Shown here: piece by piece, positions 50,723-58,645 of the stretch
How the letters are laid out: every line of letters starts with the position of its first letter
How positions within the stretch are numbered: the first letter of the stretch is position 1
NCBI GenBank assembly: GCA_024398125.1
Contig: JAKSJO010000006.1
Location: 29,102-93,101, forward strand
Direction: 5' to 3'
Length of the DNA: 64,000 bases
Source of the DNA: Bacteroidales bacterium
Lineage (GTDB): Bacteria; Bacteroidota; Bacteroidia; Bacteroidales; UBA932
Notes under the pieces: model-generated
Database searches by the model: none
What the model saw: only the letters and a program-made list of their open reading frames with translations
Told to the model about the DNA's origin: nothing
Translations under genes and position numbers: made by a program

Positions 50723-51884
50723 CTGGGAAGAAGAAATACGAGAGAAACTCGGTTCCTACAGCACCGTCGATCTGGACGGCATGTGGGAAAGGGTGGAGTC
50801 TGCCGGTGCGCCTCGCAGAATTGCTTTCATCCCATGGAGAACAGCCGTCTGGACAGCTGCTGCAACAACTGCAGCCGTCGCCATCATTACACTGTTTATA
50901 TGGCACGGTGGGGACAGTCCAAATCGCGAAATGGTTCAGGACGGTCTCACACCCCGGTACACCGCGGAACTCAAGGCCGACAAGGACGAATCAGTCAATG
51001 AAAAACAAACTTACACTATAGAAAACACTTCCAGTCCCGTGGAGAGCGGGGCTGCAACAAGAGAACAAAGAGGCAAGCCAGCCGTGGCAGAGGCAATATC
51101 CGTCGATGTTGCAGGTGCAGATGAGCCACGGCTGGACCTCTTACAGGATGCCGCGGAACATGTAGAGATCGTAGAGCACGGGCAGATGACGGGACGCGGC
51201 AGCGAAGATCCAGGATACAAGGCATTTGAGACCTGGCAGGAATTCGAGAGAACCATCGAGAAGACAAGGCAAAAGAGACGTGTCACACTGCTTGCGGACG
51301 GTGGCAGTGCCGTTACCAGTGCATCGAATACGGCCCCGACAATTCGCATGAAATCAGGAATGACGCTGCTCAACTCAGTCAATTCATTCTCGATTCTCAA
51401 CAGCACTCCATCACGGAAGAGCATCTTCAATGCTCCTGCATCGAACTATTCCTGGACTGTATCTGCAAGAAGCACACTGCGGATCGAAATGGAACTGACG
51501 GACAGGCTGGGGCTGTCGAGCGGTGTTTCGTGGACATTACTCCAGGGCACAGACGATTTCAAGGTATTCCGCCCTACCTTGCAGTATGTCGGAGTTCCTG
51601 TTTATCTGAGTGCAGGTCTCGTTGAATACGGTCCTGTAGAGATCAAGGCCGTCTGCGGTCCAAGACTTGACTTCCTCGTCAAAGGTAACGAAGACATTGT
51701 GACCGGGCCGGTGCTGCTCTCCGCCCACGGTGGACTGCAGGCTGTCTACATGATCAACAGAAACCTCGGATTAAGCGCAGGAGGCGGGGTTGACCTGTTT
51801 TTCCCTACCAGCGGAATTAAATCGCCATTTGCCTCTGCCACCCCAGTCGCAAATGTGAACTTCGGCTTGTTGTTCATGATGTAG
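50709..51884 (+). CDS. Probable anti-sigma/transmembrane protein with a C-terminal barrel-like domain
   Basis: The 391-aa protein has a short cytoplasmic N-terminus (about 38 residues, WEEEIREKLGSYSTVDLDG), one membrane helix near residues 43-64 (AVWTAAATTAAVAIITLFI), a long, charged periplasmic linker, and from about residue 235 a set of amphipathic beta strands (WTVSARSTLRIEMELTDRLG, VGVPVYLSAGLVEYG, GLSAGGGVDLFF) ending in an aromatic strand (NVNFGLLFMM). This last part resembles an outer-membrane PorT-like barrel. Position after an ECF sigma gene suggests an anti-sigma factor. Whether one chain really spans both membranes is unproven. Confidence 0.7.
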   Translation: MKSNNWEEEIREKLGSYSTVDLDGMWERVESAGAPRRIAFIPWRTAVWTAAATTAAVAIITLFIWHGGDSPNREMVQDGLTPRYTAELKADKDESVNEKQTYTIENTSSPVESGAATREQRGKPAVAEAISVDVAGADEPRLDLLQDAAEHVEIVEHGQMTGRGSEDPGYKAFETWQEFERTIEKTRQKRRVTLLADGGSAVTSASNTAPTIRMKSGMTLLNSVNSFSILNSTPSRKSIFNAPASNYSWTVSARSTLRIEMELTDRLGLSSGVSWTLLQGTDDFKVFRPTLQYVGVPVYLSAGLVEYGPVEIKAVCGPRLDFLVKGNEDIVTGPVLLSAHGGLQAVYMINRNLGLSAGGGVDLFFPTSGIKSPFASATPVANVNFGLLFMM

Positions 51885-51894
51885 GTACCAGTTG

Positions 51895-51958
51895 TTGTTA
51901 TTGTCCGAAGGATATATTGAATAGTTTTTCATATATTGTGCCCGACGAACAATAACAA
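51895..51958 (+). promoter_or_regulatory. Inverted repeat in the proC upstream region
   Basis: A perfect 10-bp inverted repeat (TTGTTATTGT with ACAATAACAA) brackets about 44 bp that itself contains two copies of ATATATTG. It ends 5 nt before the proC ATG. It could be an operator or an mRNA leader stem; no clear TAnnTTTG element is present. Confidence 0.4.
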
Positions 51959-51963
51959 TACAC

Positions 51964-52758
51964 ATGAAAATCACAATCATTGGAGCCGGAAGCATGGGTG
52001 GAACGGCCGCCCGCAGCTTCTCATCGAGCTCACTCTTCACCGCCGACGACATCACCGTCACCGCAAGACACAAGGAGACCCTTGACTCATTCGAGGGCAC
52101 AGGCATTCACACATCACTGAGCAATACCGATGCAATCAAGGGTGCAGACATCATTATCATTGCCGTACGACCGGCAGTAGCTGAAAGCGTAGTGAAAGAG
52201 CTCGCCCCGGCAGTTGATTTCGCAAACCAGATAGTGATTAGCTTCGTAGCAGGCGTCCCTTCCAGCAAGTATCTGGACTGGTTCAGCGGAGCATCGGATA
52301 AGAAAATCCTTCCCAGCTTCTTCCTCGCGATGCCTAATACAGCCATGGAACTCAATGAGGGATTGACATTCATCTCCCCTATCCATGCCAAGCCGATCCA
52401 GGTTTCCCTTGTCAAGGCGATTTTCGACAGTGTCGGCAAGTCCGTCATCATCGAGGAGGAACTCATGAACGCCGGCATGGCGCTCGCTTCCTGCGGACTT
52501 GCATACGCCATGAAGTACATTCTTTCATCAGTCCAGGGCGGCATCAAGATGGGCTTCGATAGAGATGCAGCCATCAAGGTTGTACTCCAGACAGTCAAGG
52601 GTGCCGCGATGCTTGTCTCAGCGCACAACGCCGACCCCGAGGAGGAAATCAACAAGATCGCCACACCTGGAGGTTACACCATCAAAGGTCTACGCGAAAT
52701 GGAGAACTCGGACTTCTCAGAAGTCGTCCTCCGCGCTCTTGACGCTTCCTCAAAGTAG
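51964..52758 (+). CDS. proC: Pyrroline-5-carboxylate reductase
   Basis: The 264-aa enzyme reduces pyrroline-5-carboxylate to proline with NAD(P)H, the last step of proline synthesis. The Rossmann motif is IIGAGSMGGTAARSF at residues 4-18. The C-terminal dimer domain carries the ProC signature VVLQTVKGAAMLVSA followed by ATPGGYTIKGLREME near residue 235. It is cytoplasmic, of normal length and monocistronic, with a terminator 4 nt beyond its stop codon. Confidence 0.95.
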   Translation: MKITIIGAGSMGGTAARSFSSSSLFTADDITVTARHKETLDSFEGTGIHTSLSNTDAIKGADIIIIAVRPAVAESVVKELAPAVDFANQIVISFVAGVPSSKYLDWFSGASDKKILPSFFLAMPNTAMELNEGLTFISPIHAKPIQVSLVKAIFDSVGKSVIIEEELMNAGMALASCGLAYAMKYILSSVQGGIKMGFDRDAAIKVVLQTVKGAAMLVSAHNADPEEEINKIATPGGYTIKGLREMENSDFSEVVLRALDASSK

Positions 52759-52761
52759 AAT

Positions 52762-52794
52762 AAACCCCGCTGCATAGTCTTGCAAAGGGGTTTT
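52762..52794 (+). terminator. Terminator after proC
   Basis: A 7-bp stem AAACCCC/GGGGTTT with an 18-nt loop is followed by TGCTTTC; T enrichment is modest. Confidence 0.6.
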
Positions 52795-52818
52795 GCTTTC
52801 AGCTATATACAAAGAGAA

Positions 52819-52846
52819 ATCCCTCTCCAGTTTCCTGGAAAGGGAT
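52819..52846 (-). terminator. Terminator after tRNA-Arg
   Basis: On the minus strand a 12-bp stem with one mismatch (ATCCCTTTCCAG with CTGGAGAGGGAT) and a GAAA loop lies just beyond the tRNA 3' end, followed by TTCTCTTTG. Confidence 0.7.
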
Positions 52847-52849
52847 TCT

Positions 52850-52926
52850 TGGTGACTCCATCAGGATTCAAACCTGAAACCTTTTGATCCGTAGTCAAAT
52901 GCTCTATTCAGTTGAGCTATGGAGCC
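52850..52926 (-). tRNA. tRNA-Arg (anticodon ACG)
   Basis: The cloverleaf is complete on the minus strand. The acceptor stem GGCTCCA pairs with TGGAGTC. The D arm contains GCTCAACTGAATAGAGC. The anticodon stem is TTTGA/TCAAA with loop CTACGGA (anticodon ACG, read as ICG). The T arm is TTTCAGGTTTGAATCCTGA, and an encoded CCA follows the discriminator A. It lies 27 nt downstream of rplS on the same strand and is probably processed from the same transcript. Confidence 0.96.
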
Positions 52927-52953
52927 ATACCACGGGACCGAAGTCCCGGTTTA

Positions 52954-53328
52954 TTACTCAGCAGACTTTGCAGTGAACTTCTTCTCCTTGATTCTAGCCT
53001 TCTTACCGGTGAGGTTTCTGAGGTAGAAGATTCTTGCTCTGCGTACCTTACCAATCTTGTTGAGCTCGATCTTGTCAATGAATGGTGACTCGAATGGGAA
53101 GATTCTCTCAACACCAACACCGTTAGAAATCTTTCTGATGGTGAAAGTCTTGGTGTAAGGGGTAGCGCCAGAGATCTGGATAACTACACCGCGGAAGTTC
53201 TGAAGTCTCTCCTTATCACCCTCCTTGATTCTGTAGGTAACGGTAATGGTATCACCGGCCTTGAACTCAGGGTAATTAGCAGTTCTGTTCTCTGAAAAAG
53301 ACTGCTCTACAATCTTAATAAAATCCAT
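52954..53328 (-). CDS. rplS: 50S ribosomal protein L19
   Basis: The 124-aa L19 protein sits at the 30S-50S interface. Diagnostic segments are [52 protein letters not shown] and [20 protein letters not shown]. The gene is not next to trmD or rpsP but stands with tRNA-Arg. A -7 promoter lies 75 nt upstream, and the leader can form a long-range hairpin. Confidence 0.97.
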   Translation of the reverse strand: MDFIKIVEQSFSENRTANYPEFKAGDTITVTYRIKEGDKERLQNFRGVVIQISGATPYTKTFTIRKISNGVGVERIFPFESPFIDKIELNKIGKVRRARIFYLRNLTGKKARIKEKKFTAKSAE

Positions 53329-53348
53329 AATTTCTCAATTACCTTTAG

Positions 53349-53396
53349 CGCAACATTACCTAAAAACAAACCCAAATGATGTAAGAGGTTGCGTTG
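53349..53396 (-). promoter_or_regulatory. rplS leader hairpin
   Basis: The rplS 5' leader contains complementary segments CGCAAC and GTTGCG with flanking partial pairing (ATTAC/GTAA), enclosing an A-rich loop. Ribosomal-protein leaders often bind their own product; this one could do so, but the evidence is only the fold. Confidence 0.4.
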
Positions 53397-53402
53397 GGAT
53401 TG

Positions 53403-53410
53403 CAAAGGTA
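53403..53410 (-). promoter_or_regulatory. -7 promoter element (TACCTTTG) for rplS
   Basis: Exact TAnnTTTG match on the minus strand, 74 nt before the rplS start codon. Confidence 0.68.
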
Positions 53411-53449
53411 TGAATTAAATTTGAAACGCCAAATCTTTTTCAAGAAATT

Positions 53450-53908
53450 TTACTGATTTTTCTTAAGAACAATCAACTTCTCGCCAGCAGCATTCTTAAG
53501 CACCACTGAACCATCCTCAGCAGCCTCGAAGTTGCGTACATCAACGAGGGCCTTGAGCATGGCATCCTCCACACTCATGTCTGCGCACATCATTCTGGTT
53601 GAACCGGCATTCTCGAAACCGATGATACCCTTTGCGGCATCAAGGAGAAGTGTAGCATTGACAGAATTGCAGCCAACGTTTCCACTCACGGTCTTTTCCT
53701 CGAGGTCGATGACGAAGAATGGAGTTGTCTCTGCCTTGGCAACGTCTGCGCCTACGACTTCAGCGACTGTCCACTCACCATTCATGTCTACTGCCGCAGC
53801 TACAGCCTCCTCAACTGGCTCAACTGCATCCTGAACATTTTTCTTTGCGTTGTTGCCGCATGATACAAGTGCAACCATGCACACAGCGGCCATAAAGATC
53901 TTTTTCAT
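53450..53908 (-). CDS. META-domain (HslJ-like) lipoprotein
   Basis: The 152-aa lipoprotein has a lipobox (VALVSC, C17), an acidic Ala/Val-rich linker, and from about residue 42 a META domain (MNGEWTVAEVVGADV, SGNVGCNSVNATLLL, STRMMCADMSVEDAMLKAL). The Gly-Cys-Asn and Met-Met-Cys segments are characteristic. META proteins are envelope-associated; HslJ is linked to heat and novobiocin stress in E. coli, but a role here is not known. It begins 9 nt after the acyl-CoA synthetase gene and probably shares its promoter. Confidence 0.85.
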   Translation of the reverse strand: MKKIFMAAVCMVALVSCGNNAKKNVQDAVEPVEEAVAAAVDMNGEWTVAEVVGADVAKAETTPFFVIDLEEKTVSGNVGCNSVNATLLLDAAKGIIGFENAGSTRMMCADMSVEDAMLKALVDVRNFEAAEDGSVVLKNAAGEKLIVLKKNQ

Positions 53909-53917
53909 AACACTAAC

Positions 53918-55537
53918 TTACTTTTTCTTGTTTGTATTTCTTTTATAAAGGAATCTCTTGATCTTTTGGGAAGGAGTCTTTATGAAAGGTTCCTTCTGTT
54001 CCTCAACAGCCTTGATTCGTGAGAAGCGGTTCACGTGAGTGTTGACGAACTCCGTAAGTTCCTTCTTTATCTTCTCCATTCCCTCGTTCATCTCCTCTCC
54101 CATCTTGGCAATCGCGGCCTCGACCTGTTCCTTGTTGAAGGATACCAATGCAATAAGCTCGCCATTGTCTTCGATGACCAGCGATTCTTCAACAAGATTG
54201 TGCGAATTGATGACATCTTCAATCTCTTCAGGGTAGATATTCTCTCCGGAAGCTCCAACAATCATGTTGTTTGCACGGCCCTTGATGCTTAGATAGCCAT
54301 CCTTCGATACCGTACAGATATCATTGGTCTTGAACCAGCCGTCAGTTGTGAATGCCTCGGCGGTCTTCTCCGGATTCTTGTAATAGCCCTGCATGATACA
54401 TGGGGTCTTGACTACAAGCTCGCCCTCCCCTGTCTTAGGGTCCATGTCATCAAGTCTGTACTCGATGGTAGTGATGACCTTGCCGGTAGAGCCGATGCGG
54501 TTGTCGCCTGGAGCGATCGCGAAGAGCAGCGGAGCGGTCTCTGTAAGGCCGTAGCCGATAGCATACGGAATTCCACCTTCAAGCAGGAAGCGCTCTGTAT
54601 CTTCGTTCACCTTGGAACCACCGATGCCGATGAAACGGATGTTGCCGCCAAGAGCCTGGAGAACGGCCTTGCCTGCTATTTTATGGTATACCTTGCGGAC
54701 AGGTGCAAGCTTGTACAGGAAATTGAGGAAGCCGTTCTTGGTCATGCGTGAACGGACCTGGCTGCGATAGATCTTGTCCAGAATCAGAGGGACGGTCAGG
54801 AAGATGGTCGGGCGCACCGCCTTGAATGCAGGCAGAAGCACCGATGCGGCCGGAAGCTTGTCCAGATAGGTCACAGAGCAGCCGAATGCAAACGGATAAA
54901 GCATGCCGACCGAGCACTCGTATACATGCGAGAGCGGAAGGAATGACAGGAATGAGTCCTCCTTCTCTATCGGGAAGAATGTCGGATACAGGTTGATCTG
55001 GTTCGCAAGGGCGAACTGGGTCAGCATGACACCCTTCGGCGACGAAGTTGTCCCGGAGGTATAGATTATTGCGGCAAGATCCTCCGGCTGTGGAACGACA
55101 GCCTCGGCCAGTTCTTCGCTGCTGCGATACATTATCGACATGTCATCGGTCGAGACGGCGATGTTCATGCGCGAGTAGGTCTCTTCCGAGATGAGGGATG
55201 CCAGCTTTCCAGACACGAACAGACCCTTTACTCCCGAGTGCTCGAGGAGATTCTCGACCTCGTCATGAGAGAAGTCCGGAAGAATCGGAACGATGGTTAT
55301 GCCGGCTGTTACGCATGAGAAATACGCTATCGGCCAGTTTGTGGTGCTTCGCGAGAACAATGCGACCTTGTCGCCATGTCCTATACCTGAATTGAGAAGG
55401 AGCTCACGGGTCTGCTCTACCCTCTCGCCGAATTCTCGGTAGGTGAGCGACTCGTGACGAATCATAGAGAAAGCCTTACGATCAGCAAACTGTTCAACAG
55501 AATGATCGTAAATCTCCTTAAGAGTCTTGAACTGCAT
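53918..55537 (-). CDS. Long-chain acyl-CoA synthetase (AMP-forming)
   Basis: This 539-aa ANL-superfamily ligase activates a fatty acid with ATP and joins it to CoA. The AMP-binding loop is YTSGTTSSPKGVMLT, followed by LPLSHVYECSVG, the adenylate-binding GYGLTETAPL and the hinge region GWFKTNDICTVSKDGYLSIK, then the catalytic Lys near SQKIKRFLY at the end. It is soluble or peripheral on the inner membrane. The promoter TAACTTTG lies at 55579. It is first in a two-gene unit with the META lipoprotein. Confidence 0.9.
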   Translation of the reverse strand: MQFKTLKEIYDHSVEQFADRKAFSMIRHESLTYREFGERVEQTRELLLNSGIGHGDKVALFSRSTTNWPIAYFSCVTAGITIVPILPDFSHDEVENLLEHSGVKGLFVSGKLASLISEETYSRMNIAVSTDDMSIMYRSSEELAEAVVPQPEDLAAIIYTSGTTSSPKGVMLTQFALANQINLYPTFFPIEKEDSFLSFLPLSHVYECSVGMLYPFAFGCSVTYLDKLPAASVLLPAFKAVRPTIFLTVPLILDKIYRSQVRSRMTKNGFLNFLYKLAPVRKVYHKIAGKAVLQALGGNIRFIGIGGSKVNEDTERFLLEGGIPYAIGYGLTETAPLLFAIAPGDNRIGSTGKVITTIEYRLDDMDPKTGEGELVVKTPCIMQGYYKNPEKTAEAFTTDGWFKTNDICTVSKDGYLSIKGRANNMIVGASGENIYPEEIEDVINSHNLVEESLVIEDNGELIALVSFNKEQVEAAIAKMGEEMNEGMEKIKKELTEFVNTHVNRFSRIKAVEEQKEPFIKTPSQKIKRFLYKRNTNKKK

Positions 55538-55578
55538 AATATATCCGATACCTTGATGGTTTACATGAAAAACCGATA

Positions 55579-55586
55579 CAAAGTTA
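55579..55586 (-). promoter_or_regulatory. -7 promoter element (TAACTTTG) for the acyl-CoA synthetase gene
   Basis: Exact match on the minus strand, 41 nt before the ATG at 55537. Confidence 0.68.
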
Positions 55587-55599
55587 TAATTTTTAACAA

Positions 55600-55733
55600 A
55601 AACAGCAATAACGAATTAAGACCCGCATCCCTGCGAGCCTTAAACAAATCGGTTAGTTAGTAGTGTTATGTTCTTCTAAAGAAGATTATTATGTAGGTTA
55701 GAATGTCTGAGTAATCTTATGAATCGTTTTAAC
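55600..55733 (-). ncRNA. Candidate small noncoding RNA
   Basis: On the minus strand a perfect -7 element (TATATTTG, 55739-55746) is followed by about 120 nt with three hairpins and no start codon that opens a plausible frame. These are a 7-bp stem with a long loop (arms at 55712-55718 and 55682-55688), a small TCTTC/GAAGA stem (55672-55685), and a 12-bp stem with two wobbles and a GGGA tetraloop (55616-55643). The last is followed by weakly T-rich sequence. The next promoter, for the acyl-CoA synthetase, starts downstream. The layout resembles the Bacteroidales-1 RNA motif; I cannot verify a match. It could also be a long alternative leader of the synthetase gene. Confidence 0.5.
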
Positions 55734-55738
55734 TACTG

Positions 55739-55746
55739 CAAATATA
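55739..55746 (-). promoter_or_regulatory. -7 promoter element (TATATTTG) for the candidate ncRNA
   Basis: Exact match on the minus strand in the 320-nt gap before the acyl-CoA synthetase gene, with no coding frame downstream of it until that gene. Confidence 0.62.
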
Positions 55747-55778
55747 GAAACGTTTTTATTATTCGCAAAGGGATAAGC

Positions 55779-55814
55779 AAAAAAAAGCCTTCTGATGCGA
55801 AATGACCAGAAGGC
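55779..55814 (-). terminator. Terminator after the BACON lipoprotein gene
   Basis: On the minus strand an 8-bp stem (GCCTTCTG with CAGAAGGC), 12-nt loop and a run of eight T follow the stop codon at 55859 by 44 nt. Confidence 0.87.
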
Positions 55815-55858
55815 AGATTTAGGACGGCATAGCCTTTTAGAAAACTGATACTACTGAT

Positions 55859-56242
55859 TTATCTACCACTTTGAACAAGAGTACAGGTTGCAGCCATGCC
55901 TTTACTTATCACCTGAATCTTGATCTCACGGTCAGATGTAGAACTATTGTCATTGAGAGACACTAATACTTCATTTCCGTTCTTGCTGCAAGAAGCTGTG
56001 AACCATCCGCCGTTACACTCGAGTGAGTTTCCACGATAACTGCAATCTAAATAGTTTGCACCATTGTCCGTACACACACCAAGGAATTCAATAGGCATGT
56101 TTGTATGTAGGGTAACGCCCTCTGAAGAAGCTTCACAATAACAAGACGGCTGGTCAAACTCGAGGAATATCCGCTCTGTGCATGAAACAAGTGCGATTGA
56201 GATGAGTGCAACTGCGAGAATGATATTGAATAATCTTTTCAT
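55859..56242 (-). CDS. Small Cys-rich BACON-like lipoprotein
   Basis: The 127-aa lipoprotein (lipobox ISIALVSC, C21) contains what looks like a single BACON-type beta-sandwich: CYCEASSEGVTLHTNMPIEF at the start, GGWFTASCSKNGNEVLVSLN around residue 80 and TCTLVQSG at the end. It has eight Cys in the mature part, more than usual for the domain. No enzymatic domain is present. It is monocistronic, with its own promoter and terminator. The function is unknown. Confidence 0.68.
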   Translation of the reverse strand: MKRLFNIILAVALISIALVSCTERIFLEFDQPSCYCEASSEGVTLHTNMPIEFLGVCTDNGANYLDCSYRGNSLECNGGWFTASCSKNGNEVLVSLNDNSSTSDREIKIQVISKGMAATCTLVQSGR

Positions 56243-56285
56243 GGTGCTTGATCAAGGGCTTTGGTTTTGTTCCCTTTTCTGGTTG

Positions 56286-56293
56286 CAAAGTTA
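56286..56293 (-). promoter_or_regulatory. -7 promoter element (TAACTTTG) for the BACON lipoprotein gene
   Basis: Exact match on the minus strand, 43 nt before the ATG at 56242. Nothing else could be recognised in the 256-nt divergent gap apart from the ilvE promoter. Confidence 0.65.
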
Positions 56294-56462
56294 TTGCTAT
56301 GCCTCAAAGACGGCGTACGGATATGGCTATTTCTATTGGGAAAACATCCAATTCAGCGTTTGGACTATTTTCAACAACACCCATATAGTATTAATAATCA
56401 ATATCTTGTGCTTTTTCGAATATATTTGACTATCCTATACATCATAATTGAATGATATTTTC

Positions 56463-56470
56463 TAACTTTG
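56463..56470 (+). promoter_or_regulatory. -7 promoter element (TAACTTTG) for ilvE
   Basis: Exact match on the plus strand, 28 nt before the ilvE ATG. Confidence 0.7.
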
Positions 56471-56498
56471 TTATTCACGAACTTAAAAAGAAACGGAA

Positions 56499-57515
56499 AT
56501 GGAAAACATTGATTGGAAGTCATTAGGCTTCGGCTATCACAAGACAGACTACAACGTTCGTTGCTACTATCGCAATGGTCAGTGGGGCGAGATCGAGGTC
56601 AGCAGCGAAGAGACTATACCTATGCATATGGCAGCCACCTGCCTGCACTATGGCCAGGAAGCATTCGAGGGACTTAAGGCATATCGCTGTCCTGACGGAA
56701 AGGTACGCGTATTCCGTCCTGATGAGAACGCAGCACGCATGCAGTCTACCTGCCGCGGCATCATGATGCCCGAGATGCCTACAGAGAAATTCGTAGAGAT
56801 GGTGAAGAAGGTCGTTCGTCTCAACGAGCGTTTCATTCCACCTTACGAGAGCGGTGCAACCCTTTACATCCGCCCTCTCCTTATCGGAACAAGTGCACAG
56901 GTTGGCGTTCATCCTGCTGATGAATATCTCTTCCTCATCTTCGTTACTCCGGTAGGACCATACTTCAAGGGTGGCTTCTTCGCAAATCCTTACGTCATCG
57001 TACGTGAGTACGACCGTTCGGCCCCGCTTGGTACAGGTATCTATAAGGTCGGCGGAAACTATGCCGCATCCCTCAAGGCAAACCAGAAGGCTCATGAAAT
57101 GGGCTACGCATGCGAGTTCTACCTTGATGCAAAGGAGAAGAAGTACATTGACGAGGCTGGTGCCGCAAACTTCTTCGGCATCAAGAACAACACATATATC
57201 ACTCCTAAGTCAACATCAATCCTTCCTTCAATTACCAACAAGTCTCTCATGCAGCTCGCAGAGGATCTTGGAATGAAGGTTGAGCGCCGCCAGATTCCAG
57301 CAGAAGAGCTCGAGACATTCGAGGAGGCTGGAGCATGCGGTACAGCAGCTGTCATCTCCCCTATCTCACGCATTGATGACGTAGAGGCCGGCAAGTCATA
57401 CGTCTTCGGTGAAAAGCCAGGCCCATGGTCAGAGAAGCTTTTCAATCTTCTCCGCGGCATCCAGTACGGTATCGAGGAAGACAAGCATGGCTGGACCACA
57501 GTTGTCATTGAATAA
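56499..57515 (+). CDS. ilvE: Branched-chain amino acid aminotransferase
   Basis: The 338-aa fold-type IV PLP enzyme makes leucine, isoleucine and valine from their 2-oxo acids with glutamate as amino donor. The PLP Lys lies in GIYKVGGNYAASLKA near residue 188, with AGAANFFGIKN, the STSILPSITNKS phosphate-binding segment and EEAGACGTAAVISPI downstream. Length and motifs place it in the IlvE/BCAT2 group rather than the D-amino acid transaminases. It converges on the leu/ilv operon, with a shared terminator between, so the last step has its own promoter. Confidence 0.95.
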   Translation: MENIDWKSLGFGYHKTDYNVRCYYRNGQWGEIEVSSEETIPMHMAATCLHYGQEAFEGLKAYRCPDGKVRVFRPDENAARMQSTCRGIMMPEMPTEKFVEMVKKVVRLNERFIPPYESGATLYIRPLLIGTSAQVGVHPADEYLFLIFVTPVGPYFKGGFFANPYVIVREYDRSAPLGTGIYKVGGNYAASLKANQKAHEMGYACEFYLDAKEKKYIDEAGAANFFGIKNNTYITPKSTSILPSITNKSLMQLAEDLGMKVERRQIPAEELETFEEAGACGTAAVISPISRIDDVEAGKSYVFGEKPGPWSEKLFNLLRGIQYGIEEDKHGWTTVVIE

Positions 57516-57535
57516 TCAGTCTGACATAAACAAGA

Positions 57536-57561
57536 AAAGGCGGCTCGATCGAGCCGCCTTT
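57536..57561. terminator. Bidirectional terminator between ilvE and leuB
   Basis: A perfect 26-nt palindrome centred on GATC (arms beginning AAAGGCGGCTC) separates the two convergent transcription units. Confidence 0.9.
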
Positions 57562-57580
57562 ATTATTATCACGTAAAGGG

Positions 57581-58645
57581 TTACTTGCTTATATAAGCTG
57601 CTACCCAGTCGCCGACCTCGCTGGTAGAATGGCACTCACCACCGTTTGCGAGATCCTCGGTAACAAAACCTGCCTCGATAGAAGCTGCCACAGCCTCGCG
57701 GATCACCTTTCCCTCCTCCATGAGTCCGAATGCATACTCGAACATCATTGCAGCTGAAAGAATGGTAGCAAGAGGATTGGCGATATTCTTGCCGGCAGCC
57801 TGTGGATATGAACCATGAATAGGCTCGTATACACCTGTGTGCTCACCAACTGAAGCGGAAGCGAGAAGACCCATTGAACCTGAGATTACGCTTGCCTCAT
57901 CGGTAAGGATGTCACCGAAGGTATTCTCAGTAACGAGGACATCGAAGAACTTAGGCCATGTGATAAGCTTCATGGCTGCATTGTCAACATACATGAAATC
58001 GGTCTCGACATCCGGATACTGAGGAGCCATCTCCTGTGCAACCTGTCTCCAGAGACGTGATGACTCAAGAACGTTTGCCTTGTCAACGACAGTAAGATGC
58101 TTGCGACGAAGTCTTGCAAGCTCGTATGCCTTGCGGAGGATACGCTCTACCTCGAAACGATGATAGAGATTGGTATCGAAAGCGGTGTCACCGTTGTCGC
58201 GACGGCCCTTCTCACCGAAGTACATACCACCGGTAAGCTCACGCACGCACATGAAGTCAGCACCGTCGACGAGATCTTCCTTGAGCGGCGACTTGTGGAC
58301 AAGAGTCTTGAATGTCTCTACAGGACGAAGGTTTGCGTAGAGACCAAGCTGCTTGCGCATTGCAAGAAGTCCCTGCTCAGGGCGTACCTTTGCGGTAGGA
58401 TCATTATCGTACTTAGGATCACCTACTGCTCCGAAGAGAACTGCATCGCTGTCCATACAAGCCTGGAAGGTCTCCTCTGGGAATGCGTTGCCGTACTCCT
58501 CGATTGCACATGCGCCGACCTTGGCGAATTTGTAGCTTACAGTGTGACCGAACTTCGCGCAGACTGCATCTACAGCCTTGACTGCCTGCTCGACAACCTC
58601 CGGTCCGATACCGTCGCCCGGAAGCTTAGCTATTTTAAGATTCAT
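57581..58645 (-). CDS. leuB: 3-isopropylmalate dehydrogenase
   Basis: The 354-aa NAD-dependent enzyme oxidises and decarboxylates 3-isopropylmalate to 2-oxoisocaproate. Motifs are [11 protein letters not shown] at the start, the active-site Lys/Asp segment [34 protein letters not shown] (Asp ligands for Mg2+) and [15 protein letters not shown]. In Bacteroidales LeuB probably also acts on 3-methylmalate from the citramalate route. The start ATG overlaps the cimA stop (ATGA), and it is the last gene of the operon. Confidence 0.95.
   Translation of the reverse strand: MNLKIAKLPGDGIGPEVVEQAVKAVDAVCAKFGHTVSYKFAKVGACAIEEYGNAFPEETFQACMDSDAVLFGAVGDPKYDNDPTAKVRPEQGLLAMRKQLGLYANLRPVETFKTLVHKSPLKEDLVDGADFMCVRELTGGMYFGEKGRRDNGDTAFDTNLYHRFEVERILRKAYELARLRRKHLTVVDKANVLESSRLWRQVAQEMAPQYPDVETDFMYVDNAAMKLITWPKFFDVLVTENTFGDILTDEASVISGSMGLLASASVGEHTGVYEPIHGSYPQAAGKNIANPLATILSAAMMFEYAFGLMEEGKVIREAVAASIEAGFVTEDLANGGECHSTSEVGDWVAAYISK

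Noticed and set aside
55454-55660. Plus-strand open frame of 68 codons in the candidate ncRNA region
   Set aside because: It runs antisense across the synthetase start, its promoter and the 12-bp hairpin; no promoter on that strand.
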